Source: Candidatus Saccharimonadota bacterium (GTDB lineage: Bacteria; Patescibacteriota; Saccharimonadia; Saccharimonadales; UBA4665). Taken from it: a stretch of 10,211 nt of DNA. A program made the position numbers and the translations under genes. The DNA is taken from positions 1 through 10,211 of the forward strand of contig JAQGGU010000034.1 in assembly GCA_028289265.1 (NCBI GenBank). The letters run 5' to 3'. Shown in pieces: positions 1 through 5,267 of this stretch (the first letter of the stretch is position 1; every line of letters begins with the position of its first letter). The notes beneath the pieces are model-generated. The model did not search any database, was not told the DNA's origin, and saw nothing but the letters and a program-made list of their open reading frames with translations.

Positions 1-1368
1 GAACTCGCTCAAGCTGACCTCGGTTATGACGGTTCGCCACTCGAAGACCTGAGTGACGAAGAAGTCCTCGCCCGCGCACCCGACTTTGTGTCGCTGATCG
101 CGACATTACACCAGCAGCAGGCAAAGGACTTGGCAGATATTCCGAAACTTGCCGAGCTGGCCAAAAACATCGAATGGCCGGTAATCACGGTGCTTGCCGG
201 TATGGAATACGAAGGAATCCAGCTTGATACCGAATATCTCAAGCGTTTCGCAGTAGAGATCGATGATTCCATATCCGACCTGGAGCAGCAAATTTACGGT
301 ATTGCCGAGCATGAGTTTAATATTGGTAGCCCGACGCAGTTGGCGGATATCCTTTTCGAGTTTTTGAAGCTGCCAACGGCGGGCATCAAAAAGGGGAAGA
401 CCGGATACTCAACGGCAGCCAGCGAGCTCGACAAACTGCGCGGAAAACATCCCATCATCGATATGATTACCCAGTACCGCGAAGTTGCTAAGCTGAAGAA
501 CACTTACGTTGATACCTTACCAAAGCTGGTCGATGCCAATAGCCGCGTCCACACGACATTCAACCTCACTATCGCCCAGACAGGTCGCCTGAGTAGCACC
601 GACCCGAACCTGCAAAACATCCCGACACGCACCGATCTCGGCCGCCACATCCGCTCGGCATTCGTAGCCGGGAAGGGAAATAAGCTCGTGAGTGCCGACT
701 ACTCGCAGTTCGAGCTCCGCCTTGCCGCTGTAATGGCCGATGACAAAGAACTCATCGGTATGTTCAATAGCGGTGCCGACATCCACACCGCTACGGCAGC
801 TATGGTATATGGCAGACAAGTCGAAGATGTTACCAAAGGCATGCGCCGGGCCGCGAAGGTAATTAATTTTGGTATTTTGTACGGTATGAGCCCGCATGGT
901 TTGAGCATCGCCACTGGTATGACGCGCGACCAAGCCGTCACTTTTATTGAGAAATACAAGCAAGTCCGCAAGCCGTTGTTCGACTACATGGACCGTACCC
1001 GCGACCTGGCCCGGAAGCAGGGGTATGTCGAGACGCTGCTGGGCAGGCGGCGCCCAATGCCGGACATACACTCCAGTAACTTCATCGTCCGCGCAGCTGC
1101 TGAGCGTGCGGCTATCAATATGCCCATCCAAGGTACCGAAGCCGACCTCATGAAGATGGCAATGATCGAAGTTGATAAAGTACTGCATGCGGGGCACCCC
1201 GAAGCCAAGCAACTTCTGCAGATTCACGACTCGATCCTCATCGAAGTCCCGGCTGAAATCGCCGAGGAAACCAGCAAACTCCTCCAGGAAATCATGCAAA
1301 ACATCTACAAATTGCCTGTCCGTCTCGATGTGGACGTAACCATAGCCGATAACTGGGGCGAGCTCTAG
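1..1368 (+). CDS. polA: DNA polymerase I, C-terminal part (5'-truncated by window)
   Basis: Family A DNA polymerase, which fills gaps in repair and Okazaki-fragment processing. The frame is open from base 1, so the gene starts upstream; 455 residues are present. By alignment with E. coli Pol I from memory, about 470 N-terminal residues are missing (5' nuclease domain and most of any 3'-5' exonuclease-like domain). Visible parts, numbered from window codon 1: thumb region with TGRLSSTDPNLQNIP; motif A DYSQFELR at 233-240; O-helix/motif B RRAAKVINFGILYG at 282-295, with the Lys, Phe and Tyr that contact dNTP; GRRRPMPDI and AAAERAAINMPIQGTEAD; motif C QIHDS at 407-411. The catalytic aspartates D233 and D410 are kept. 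Two positions are unusual: Phe237 replaces the usual Ile, and Ser411 replaces the usual Glu. The C-terminal end matches the family (ends DNWGEL). The identification is firm; whether exonuclease activity exists cannot be seen here. Confidence 0.97.
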   Translation, partial: ELAQADLGYDGSPLEDLSDEEVLARAPDFVSLIATLHQQQAKDLADIPKLAELAKNIEWPVITVLAGMEYEGIQLDTEYLKRFAVEIDDSISDLEQQIYGIAEHEFNIGSPTQLADILFEFLKLPTAGIKKGKTGYSTAASELDKLRGKHPIIDMITQYREVAKLKNTYVDTLPKLVDANSRVHTTFNLTIAQTGRLSSTDPNLQNIPTRTDLGRHIRSAFVAGKGNKLVSADYSQFELRLAAVMADDKELIGMFNSGADIHTATAAMVYGRQVEDVTKGMRRAAKVINFGILYGMSPHGLSIATGMTRDQAVTFIEKYKQVRKPLFDYMDRTRDLARKQGYVETLLGRRRPMPDIHSSNFIVRAAAERAAINMPIQGTEADLMKMAMIEVDKVLHAGHPEAKQLLQIHDSILIEVPAEIAEETSKLLQEIMQNIYKLPVRLDVDVTIADNWGEL

Positions 1369-1415
1369 ACTTTGTAAAGAATTTAATTTCTTTAAGTAAC
1401 TTACGGTGATAGTCT

Positions 1416-1433
1416 GCAATTACAACGTAATGC
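1416..1433 (+). repeat. Small stem-loop before the DUF6766-like gene
   Basis: GCAATTAC, loop AAC, then GTAATGC can form a 7-bp stem with one bulged A. It sits directly before the weak GGGCGG ribosome-site-like sequence of the gene at 1449. No U-run follows, so it is not a standard terminator. It could be chance. Confidence 0.25.
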
Positions 1434-1448
1434 GGGCGGATTAAAGCC

Positions 1449-2108
1449 ATGATAAAGTTTTGGAAAAATAATTCCTTGAGTATCGTCATGTTCCTGTTGT
1501 TTTTCATCTTTTTAACAGGGCACAGCGTGACTGGATTGAAGCAATATAATGCGGAACAGGAGTTGCACAGCCAGCCGACGGTATCTTACGTCAAGTATCT
1601 TGGCAGCGGCGACTTTATAGAAAGTGTTTTCGAAAACTGGGAGAGTGAATTCCTGCAAATGGGATCGTATGTACTTCTAACGGTATTTCTTCAGCAAAAA
1701 GGTTCAGCCGAATCTAAGAAGCTGGAAGGCGGGGAGGATGTCGATCGTGACCCGAAAAAAACAAAGAATCCTGATGCACCCGGGCCGGTGAAGAGGGGTG
1801 GCTTAGCCTTGAAGCTCTACAAGAACTCGCTAAGTATTGCTTTTGTATTGCTGTTTTTGATGTCATTCGCCCTGCACGGGTTAGGCGGGGCGAATATGGC
1901 TTGTGAGGAGAATCAGGCGCACGGCCAGCCATGCGAAAGTACTCTTGGCTTTATGACTAGCTCAGAGTTTTGGTATCAGTCTTTCCAGAACTGGCAGAGT
2001 GAGTATCTGGCAGTATTTGCCATAGTCATTCTGAGTGTCTATCTGCGTCAACAGGGGTCGCCGGAATCGAAGCCAGTTAATACGCCGCATTACGGGACGG
2101 GATCATAA
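1449..2108 (+). CDS. Membrane protein with two tandem DUF6766-like units
   Basis: A 219-residue integral membrane protein of unknown function. I recognise the DUF6766-type pattern: a short basic N-terminus, a helix beginning NSLS, then W-SE-L, a second helix, and a tail ending GS-ESK. The pattern occurs twice. Unit 1 covers about residues 3-91, with helices at 9-29 and 70-83; unit 2 covers about 121-209, with helices at 127-147 and 187-201. A charged Lys/Asp/Pro-rich linker (91-118) joins them. Key matches are ENWESEFL (62-69) with QNWQSEYL (180-187), and GSAESK (85-90) with GSPESK (203-208). Four membrane segments are predicted, with N-terminus, linker and C-terminus probably cytoplasmic. 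Only unit 2 has cysteines in its external loop (C152, C162). The ATG at 1449 has a weak GGGCGG upstream. The stop is next to a strong ribosome site for the 89-residue gene, suggesting co-transcription. Known family members, as I recall them, may also be duplicated; function is not established. Confidence 0.85.
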   Translation: MIKFWKNNSLSIVMFLLFFIFLTGHSVTGLKQYNAEQELHSQPTVSYVKYLGSGDFIESVFENWESEFLQMGSYVLLTVFLQQKGSAESKKLEGGEDVDRDPKKTKNPDAPGPVKRGGLALKLYKNSLSIAFVLLFLMSFALHGLGGANMACEENQAHGQPCESTLGFMTSSEFWYQSFQNWQSEYLAVFAIVILSVYLRQQGSPESKPVNTPHYGTGS

Positions 2109-2116
2109 AAGGAGGT
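2109..2116 (+). promoter_or_regulatory. Consensus Shine-Dalgarno for the 89-residue gene
   Basis: AAGGAGGT is a full complement to the 16S rRNA 3' end. It begins one base after the previous stop codon (TAA, 2106-2108) and lies 3 bases before the ATG at 2120. It decides the start of the small gene and argues for translation from a shared mRNA. It is the only perfect Shine-Dalgarno in the window. Confidence 0.85.
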
Positions 2117-2119
2117 CTT

Positions 2120-2389
2120 ATGGATGAAATATTATTACGCCAACTGGTACGCCAGCTTCGGTTGCTGAATATCTGGATATCGATAGTCGGGAGCTTGATA
2201 TTGATATCTCTCATCGTCTGTATAGTTTTGATATTCAAGGTGGTAACTTTTGTGCAAGACACTTCGGATAAGATCAGCAACCTGCAACAGAAGACAGAAA
2301 ATAGCCTCAATGTGCGCAACCAGCTTTGTGACAGCAAATCTATTGCCTCGTTGCTTGAGGATAGAAGCAGTCTTTGTGCGGATAGATAA
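2120..2389 (+). CDS. Small single-pass membrane protein, unknown function
   Basis: An 89-residue protein with no family I recognise. The N-terminal 16 residues are Leu/Arg-rich (LLRQLVRQLRLL). One long hydrophobic segment follows at about 18-44 (WISIVGSLILISLIV and on), then a polar, probably helical tail (DTSDKISNLQQKTEN) with two cysteines (near residues 69 and 86). The Arg residues before the helix suggest N-terminus in and C-terminus out. The start is fixed by the consensus Shine-Dalgarno. It lies 11 bases after the DUF6766-like gene, so the two membrane proteins are probably made together. A 154-codon open frame on the opposite strand (2135-2599) overlaps it but has no start signals and is less convincing. 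Confidence 0.72.
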   Translation: MDEILLRQLVRQLRLLNIWISIVGSLILISLIVCIVLIFKVVTFVQDTSDKISNLQQKTENSLNVRNQLCDSKSIASLLEDRSSLCADR

Positions 2390-2473
2390 TGCGATTATTG
2401 TCACTGAACTGCGGGAGATAAAACAGTACACTACCTCTACTAGAATGTTTCTTGGACTAAGATCGGGGGACGT

Positions 2474-2762
2474 ATGGCAATAGAAAAGATCCGGGGCTAT
2501 GACGATGAGGATAGCAGGCAAATTTACCAGCAAGAATTTGCGGCCGCCGCATGTGTCCGGATGGAAGAAATTTGTCTTGATCCCGAGACGTGTGTGCATG
2601 TGGGGGGGGGTAGCGCTGCAGATACAACTTGCCCCGCCGGCAGGTTGGACACAAGCGGCGCTCGACGCTGGCCAGTTCGCATTTGGAAGGGCGCTGGCAC
2701 GATATAAGGTGTATGGCGCGTCTCACGGCACTGATTCTCTCAACGGTGAAGCGCCAATATAG
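2474..2762 (+). CDS. Possible small protein gene, frame interrupted at a G9 tract
   Basis: The stretch 2390-2849 has no solid gene. Two short overlapping frames are present: one from ATG 2474 to a stop at 2705-2707, behind a GGGGGA ribosome-site-like run, and one from ATG 2499 to a stop at 2760-2762. Before the G tract at 2602-2610 the first frame looks more gene-like, with many codons starting with G or A and an acidic product (GYDDEDSRQIYQQEF). After the tract the second frame looks more gene-like (GWTQAALDAGQFAFGRALAR). Removing one G (or adding two) would join them into one product of about 95 residues. It may be a phase-variable gene, a decayed gene, a homopolymer sequencing error, or simply the 2499 frame alone. 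I recognise no family. The joined coordinates given here are a hypothesis. Confidence 0.33.
2602..2610 (+). repeat. Nine-G homopolymer tract
   Basis: Nine consecutive G residues, the longest mononucleotide run I see in the window. It falls where the gene-like reading frame appears to switch (see the candidate gene at 2474-2762). Such tracts slip readily during replication and during sequencing. Confidence 0.9.
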
Positions 2763-2790
2763 AAGAGCAAGAGTCTAGCAAGCATAAGTA

Positions 2791-2819
2791 TTGCAAAACA
2801 ACTGGTATTGTGCTATTAT
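2791..2819 (+). promoter_or_regulatory. Promoter for the 185-residue membrane-anchored protein
   Basis: TTGCAA (2791-2796), a 17-base spacer ending in TGC, and TATTAT (2814-2819) make a good sigma-70-type promoter with an extended -10. Transcription would start near 2826. This puts the 2850 ATG in a leader of about 24 bases carrying AGAGG (2833-2837), and excludes the upstream TTG at 2808 as a start. Confidence 0.7.
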
Positions 2820-2849
2820 ATCGTAGATTTACAGAGGTTACCCAACAGT

Positions 2850-3407
2850 ATGCGTTACATCATAGGATTTCTTATCAGCATCGGTCTTATCATCCTGCTA
2901 TTTGTGATGATTTTTCGTGGCGGCAACGAACCGGCAGCTCCTAGTCAGACACGACGCATGGTTGATTATGCCAATACCTCTACCGTCGTCCAGTTCGTTG
3001 ATGATTATGCGGTGACTGCGGACCAGACGCACCGCCAGACGGTCATTACTGTCGGTCGCGATGCTGTTACATTTACCGCTGAAAGCGGTTATGAAGGTAA
3101 TGTCCTGCACACGCAGACATACGAGAACAACCCTACTTCTTACGCTAACTTCCTGCGTGCACTTCAGGTTGCCGGCTATGCTAACGGAGATAACAATCCA
3201 GAGCTCCGCGATGAGCGTGGTTACTGTCCGACAGGACACCGTTATGTCTTCGAGGTCAAAGACGGTGCCCGTAGCGTCCAGCGCTATTGGTCAACTTCTT
3301 GCGGTAGTGTAGGCACTTTCAAGGGTAGGGCCGATACTATCCGTACGCTTTACCGCCGCCAGGTTCCTGACTATGATAAGCAAATTGCCACCTTGCGGCT
3401 GTTCTAG
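2850..3407 (+). CDS. Membrane-anchored extracytoplasmic protein, unknown function
   Basis: A 185-residue protein with an N-terminal hydrophobic anchor at about residues 3-22 (IIGFLISIGLIILLFVMIF) followed by a polar domain that should lie outside the membrane. No lipobox cysteine or obvious signal-peptidase site is visible, so it is probably anchored. The domain has two cysteines, C126 (RGYCPTGHRYVFEV) and C151 (YWSTSCGSVG), a spacing compatible with a disulfide. The ATG at 2850 is chosen over an in-frame TTG at 2808, because the promoter -10 lies just after that TTG and the hydrophobic segment begins properly at 2850. I know no function. It resembles conserved hypothetical proteins of Saccharibacteria by general layout only. 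Confidence 0.82.
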   Translation: MRYIIGFLISIGLIILLFVMIFRGGNEPAAPSQTRRMVDYANTSTVVQFVDDYAVTADQTHRQTVITVGRDAVTFTAESGYEGNVLHTQTYENNPTSYANFLRALQVAGYANGDNNPELRDERGYCPTGHRYVFEVKDGARSVQRYWSTSCGSVGTFKGRADTIRTLYRRQVPDYDKQIATLRLF

Positions 3408-3427
3408 AGAGTACGCTGCTAATCGGC

Positions 3428-3433
3428 TATACT
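3428..3433 (+). promoter_or_regulatory. -10 box (TATACT) next to HAD gene start
   Basis: TATACT ends 7 bases before the GTG start at 3440, where transcription from this box would itself begin. No good -35 is seen. The AAGAAGG touching the GTG is too close to act as a Shine-Dalgarno. This suggests a leaderless transcript. Confidence 0.5.
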
Positions 3434-3439
3434 AAGAAG

Positions 3440-4015
3440 GTGATACGAGCGATTATCTTTGACTGTTTTGGTGTCTTAACCTCTGATGGTTGGTTACCAT
3501 TCAAGAAAAAGCGTTTTGGCCATGACGAAGCACTCTTTGAAGAGGCAAGTTACCTGAATCATCAGGCTGGGTCAGGTAGTATGAGTCAGCATGAATTTAT
3601 CCGTAAAATTGCCCAAATGGCAGATGTGTCTCCGGAGTTTGCTGAACGTGAGATCAATAAAAGCGCCACCAACGAGGAGCTTTTTGATTATATTCGGGAA
3701 GAGCTAAAGCCCAAGTACCGTCTCGGTATTTTGAGTAACGCTGGCGCGAACCAGCTCGACAGTTTATTTGAGCCGAAGCAGCTAGCGCTTTTCGATGAAA
3801 TAGCGTTGTCCTACGAAATGGGCGTCGTGAAACCCGATAGCAGGGCATATGAGACGATACTGCAACGCTTGCAGGTGGAAGCCAACGAAGCAGTATTTAT
3901 CGACGATCAGGAGCGCCATTGCACGGGAGCCCGCGAAGTGGGTATCCAGACTATAGTTTATAAAGATTTCGAGCAAACGAAACACGAGCTCGAAAAGATT
4001 CTCAAGCAATCTTAA
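3440..4015 (+). CDS. HAD-superfamily hydrolase (subfamily IA-like)
   Basis: A 191-residue soluble haloacid-dehalogenase-fold protein, probably a phosphatase-like hydrolase of unknown substrate. Motif I is IIFDCFGVL, with nucleophile D8. Residues 15-85 form an alpha-helical cap of the C1 type. Motif II is GILSNAG (S99, N100), motif III is VVKPDSRAY (K131) and motif IV is VFIDDQ (D155, D156). Position +2 from the nucleophile is F10, where phosphatases normally carry an acid-base Asp. Haloacid dehalogenases and some related HAD-IA proteins also lack it. The start is GTG at 3440; motif I begins six residues later, so no upstream start is needed. The 3' end overlaps the convergent DUF721-like gene by 14 bases. 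The fold is certain; substrate and even phosphatase chemistry are open. Confidence 0.9.
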   Translation: MIRAIIFDCFGVLTSDGWLPFKKKRFGHDEALFEEASYLNHQAGSGSMSQHEFIRKIAQMADVSPEFAEREINKSATNEELFDYIREELKPKYRLGILSNAGANQLDSLFEPKQLALFDEIALSYEMGVVKPDSRAYETILQRLQVEANEAVFIDDQERHCTGAREVGIQTIVYKDFEQTKHELEKILKQS

Positions 4016-4241
4016 ATACCAGGCGCTTATCTGTTTGAGCTGCCCGTTGCAGCTGCTTCCACTGCATACGCAGGGCGTTGGTAAAGGCAGCGCCTTGCGC
4101 GGTGATAACGATATCTTTTTCACGTACCGTCACGGCGACACTTTTTCTATATTTATCAAGCACGTATTGCTTAATGGCTGTAGATTCGGCAGGTTCATCG
4201 AAATTTTTGCTCATTAAAATATCGGCTAGGGAATTACTCAT
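4002..4241 (-). CDS. Small DUF721/DciA-like protein
   Basis: A 79-residue soluble protein. Its pattern is a short N-terminal helical part, a helix ending IKQYVLDKYRKS, a strand VAVTVREKDIVITAQGAA, a helix NALRMQWKQLQRAA, and a last strand DKRLVFKIA. This matches the compact KH-like fold of DUF721/DciA proteins, which help load the replicative helicase in bacteria lacking DnaC. The match is by pattern only and is moderate. The open frame extends 21 codons upstream to 4304, but that extension would cover the TATAAT box and the palindrome and is odd in composition (MTLFGCTCACLSLF). ATG 4241 is therefore preferred. The stop is TGA. It is convergent with the HAD gene with overlapping ends. A TATAAT lies 9 bases before the start and no correctly spaced Shine-Dalgarno is present. 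Confidence 0.72.
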   Translation of the reverse strand: MSNSLADILMSKNFDEPAESTAIKQYVLDKYRKSVAVTVREKDIVITAQGAAFTNALRMQWKQLQRAAQTDKRLVFKIA

Positions 4242-4250
4242 CGGTTTTTT

Positions 4251-4256
4251 ATTATA
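4251..4256 (-). promoter_or_regulatory. -10 box (TATAAT) of the DUF721-like gene
   Basis: A perfect TATAAT on the minus strand, 9 bases before ATG 4241, giving a leader of only a few bases. GGAGG directly precedes it and would lie upstream of the transcript, so it is unlikely to act as a ribosome site. The -35 is poor. Confidence 0.55.
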
Positions 4257-4276
4257 CCTCCAAAACAGGGAAAGGC

Positions 4277-4290
4277 ATGCACAAGTGCAT
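4277..4290. promoter_or_regulatory. Palindrome ATGCAC-AA-GTGCAT, possible operator
   Basis: Perfect 6-bp inverted repeat with a 2-bp centre, between the divergent DUF721-like gene and the 4394 gene. It covers the expected -35 zone of the minus-strand promoter and lies about 35 bases upstream of the plus-strand -35. The shape fits a dimeric repressor site, but no regulator is known. Confidence 0.3.
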
Positions 4291-4325
4291 CCAAACAGTG
4301 TCAATTTATTGAGGCCAAAACGCTA

Positions 4326-4354
4326 TTGCATATATTAAAAAAGTAGTGTATAAT
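4326..4354 (+). promoter_or_regulatory. Strong sigma-70-type promoter of the 4394 gene
   Basis: TTGCAT (4326-4331), a 17-base AT-rich spacer, and a perfect TATAAT (4349-4354). This is the closest to consensus in the window. Transcription should begin near 4361, leaving an AT-rich leader of about 33 bases with no Shine-Dalgarno. Confidence 0.8.
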
Positions 4355-4393
4355 TACGAAATTGAATTGAACTAGTCAATATAAATATTAGCT

Positions 4394-5242
4394 ATGACAT
4401 CGCTTCTAGAACGACCTCGCCAACTTTACCACGAAGACACCACTCAGTTAATTGCGTCTGGGCAACTGGCTCAAGAACAAGAACGTGTTTTAGAAGAGCT
4501 AAATAGTAGTATTCAGCACGTATCTTCTACCCAGGTTCTGGAAGTGCCTACATACCAATTAGTAGAAGTGCCTACTAGCTTGCACGATCCTTCTACGGAG
4601 TTTATGGATACTGACCGGCGCAGGGGCAAGAAGCTACCTCCTGCCGCTACAGACCCTTATCAGGCCCATGATTTGGCCAAAGAAGCAGACACGATACCTG
4701 GACACGAAGAGTGGGCTAGTGCGGACGAAATAGTGCGGCCGCCCCTGATTACTCCTGAAGATGCTATAACCACCTTATCAGCCCTGCAACGTTTAAAGGA
4801 TAAATTGACAAAAAAATATGGCGAAGAAGCTTACGAACAAACCGTAGCAAAGTCCCTGGCAATACTTGACGTCAGTGTAGCTGCTGAGCATTTGGGCGCG
4901 CAAGGTGCTTTCAAACAGTACAATTTACTTCGAAGGGGTGAGCAGCAGGATAGGAGCCTGGCTCCGCTAGACTTGGAAAATGGCGATATCGATGCGCTGG
5001 TAGAAGAACCGCTTCATGAAGTATCTCCTGAGCCATTGATATTCAATCCCGCAGAATCCCAGGTTGTATTATCGGCATTGCGCATGACCGCATATCGCCG
5101 CAGCGCTAGAGGAGACGATCGGGCCGCTAAAGATCTACTTTCGCGTTATGCTCACTCCACTAAGCAGCGTGCCTACTACGGCAATATGTTGAAGAACGCT
5201 GGTGTGCAGCTAGATATTGGCCATGTTCCTGAGTATAAGTAG
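4394..5242 (+). CDS. Acidic soluble protein, unknown function
   Basis: A 282-residue protein without membrane segments or signal peptide and with no family I recognise. The N-terminal 115 residues are polar, Glu/Gln/Pro-rich and probably largely disordered, with a short internal repeat (LEVPTYQ and VEVPTS, about 49-61). This matches a direct DNA repeat GAAGTGCCTAC at 4541-4551 and 4565-4575. Residues 120-180 look helical (EDAITTLSALQRLKDKL; YEQTVAKSLAILDVSVAAEHLGA). After another acidic linker comes a C-terminal helical region rich in Arg and Tyr (AYRRSARGDDRAAKDLLSRY, about 233-270), which could bind nucleic acid or a partner. The ATG at 4394 has no Shine-Dalgarno but stands behind the window's best promoter, so the gene is probably well transcribed. 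fpg follows 25 bases later with its own -10 box. Confidence 0.82.
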   Translation: MTSLLERPRQLYHEDTTQLIASGQLAQEQERVLEELNSSIQHVSSTQVLEVPTYQLVEVPTSLHDPSTEFMDTDRRRGKKLPPAATDPYQAHDLAKEADTIPGHEEWASADEIVRPPLITPEDAITTLSALQRLKDKLTKKYGEEAYEQTVAKSLAILDVSVAAEHLGAQGAFKQYNLLRRGEQQDRSLAPLDLENGDIDALVEEPLHEVSPEPLIFNPAESQVVLSALRMTAYRRSARGDDRAAKDLLSRYAHSTKQRAYYGNMLKNAGVQLDIGHVPEYK

Positions 5243-5252
5243 CCCGTATCCT

Positions 5253-5261
5253 TGCTAAAAT
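5253..5261 (+). promoter_or_regulatory. Extended -10 (TGC-TAAAAT) at the fpg start
   Basis: TGC followed by TAAAAT (5256-5261), 6 bases before ATG 5268. Transcription would begin at or next to the start codon, giving a leaderless mRNA. No Shine-Dalgarno is present. Confidence 0.5.
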
Positions 5262-5267
5262 AGGTAT

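Noticed and set aside
1375..1394. Inverted repeat TAAAGAA/TTCTTTA after polA, possible terminator
   Set aside because: The stem is almost all A-T and no U-run follows, so it would be a poor intrinsic terminator. It is probably chance in AT-rich DNA.
517..1419. 300-codon open frame on the minus strand inside polA
   Set aside because: It lies antisense to unmistakable Pol I motifs, and the product has no family features. Long antisense frames are common opposite well-coding genes.
2135..2599. 154-codon minus-strand frame over the small membrane gene
   Set aside because: The plus-strand gene has a consensus Shine-Dalgarno and a clean membrane helix. The minus frame has no start signal and an unconvincing product.
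2808..2849. TTG at 2808 as an upstream start for the 185-residue protein
   Set aside because: It lies between the -35 and -10 elements of a well-spaced promoter, so it would not be in the transcript. ATG 2850 begins directly at the anchor helix.
4242..4304. 21-residue N-terminal extension of the DUF721-like protein
   Set aside because: It would cover the TATAAT box and the palindrome, has odd composition, and is not needed for the fold.
4541..4575. Direct repeat GAAGTGCCTAC, two copies 24 bases apart
   Set aside because: It lies within a coding region and reflects a short protein repeat (EVPT). There are only two copies, with no sign of a mobile element or array.
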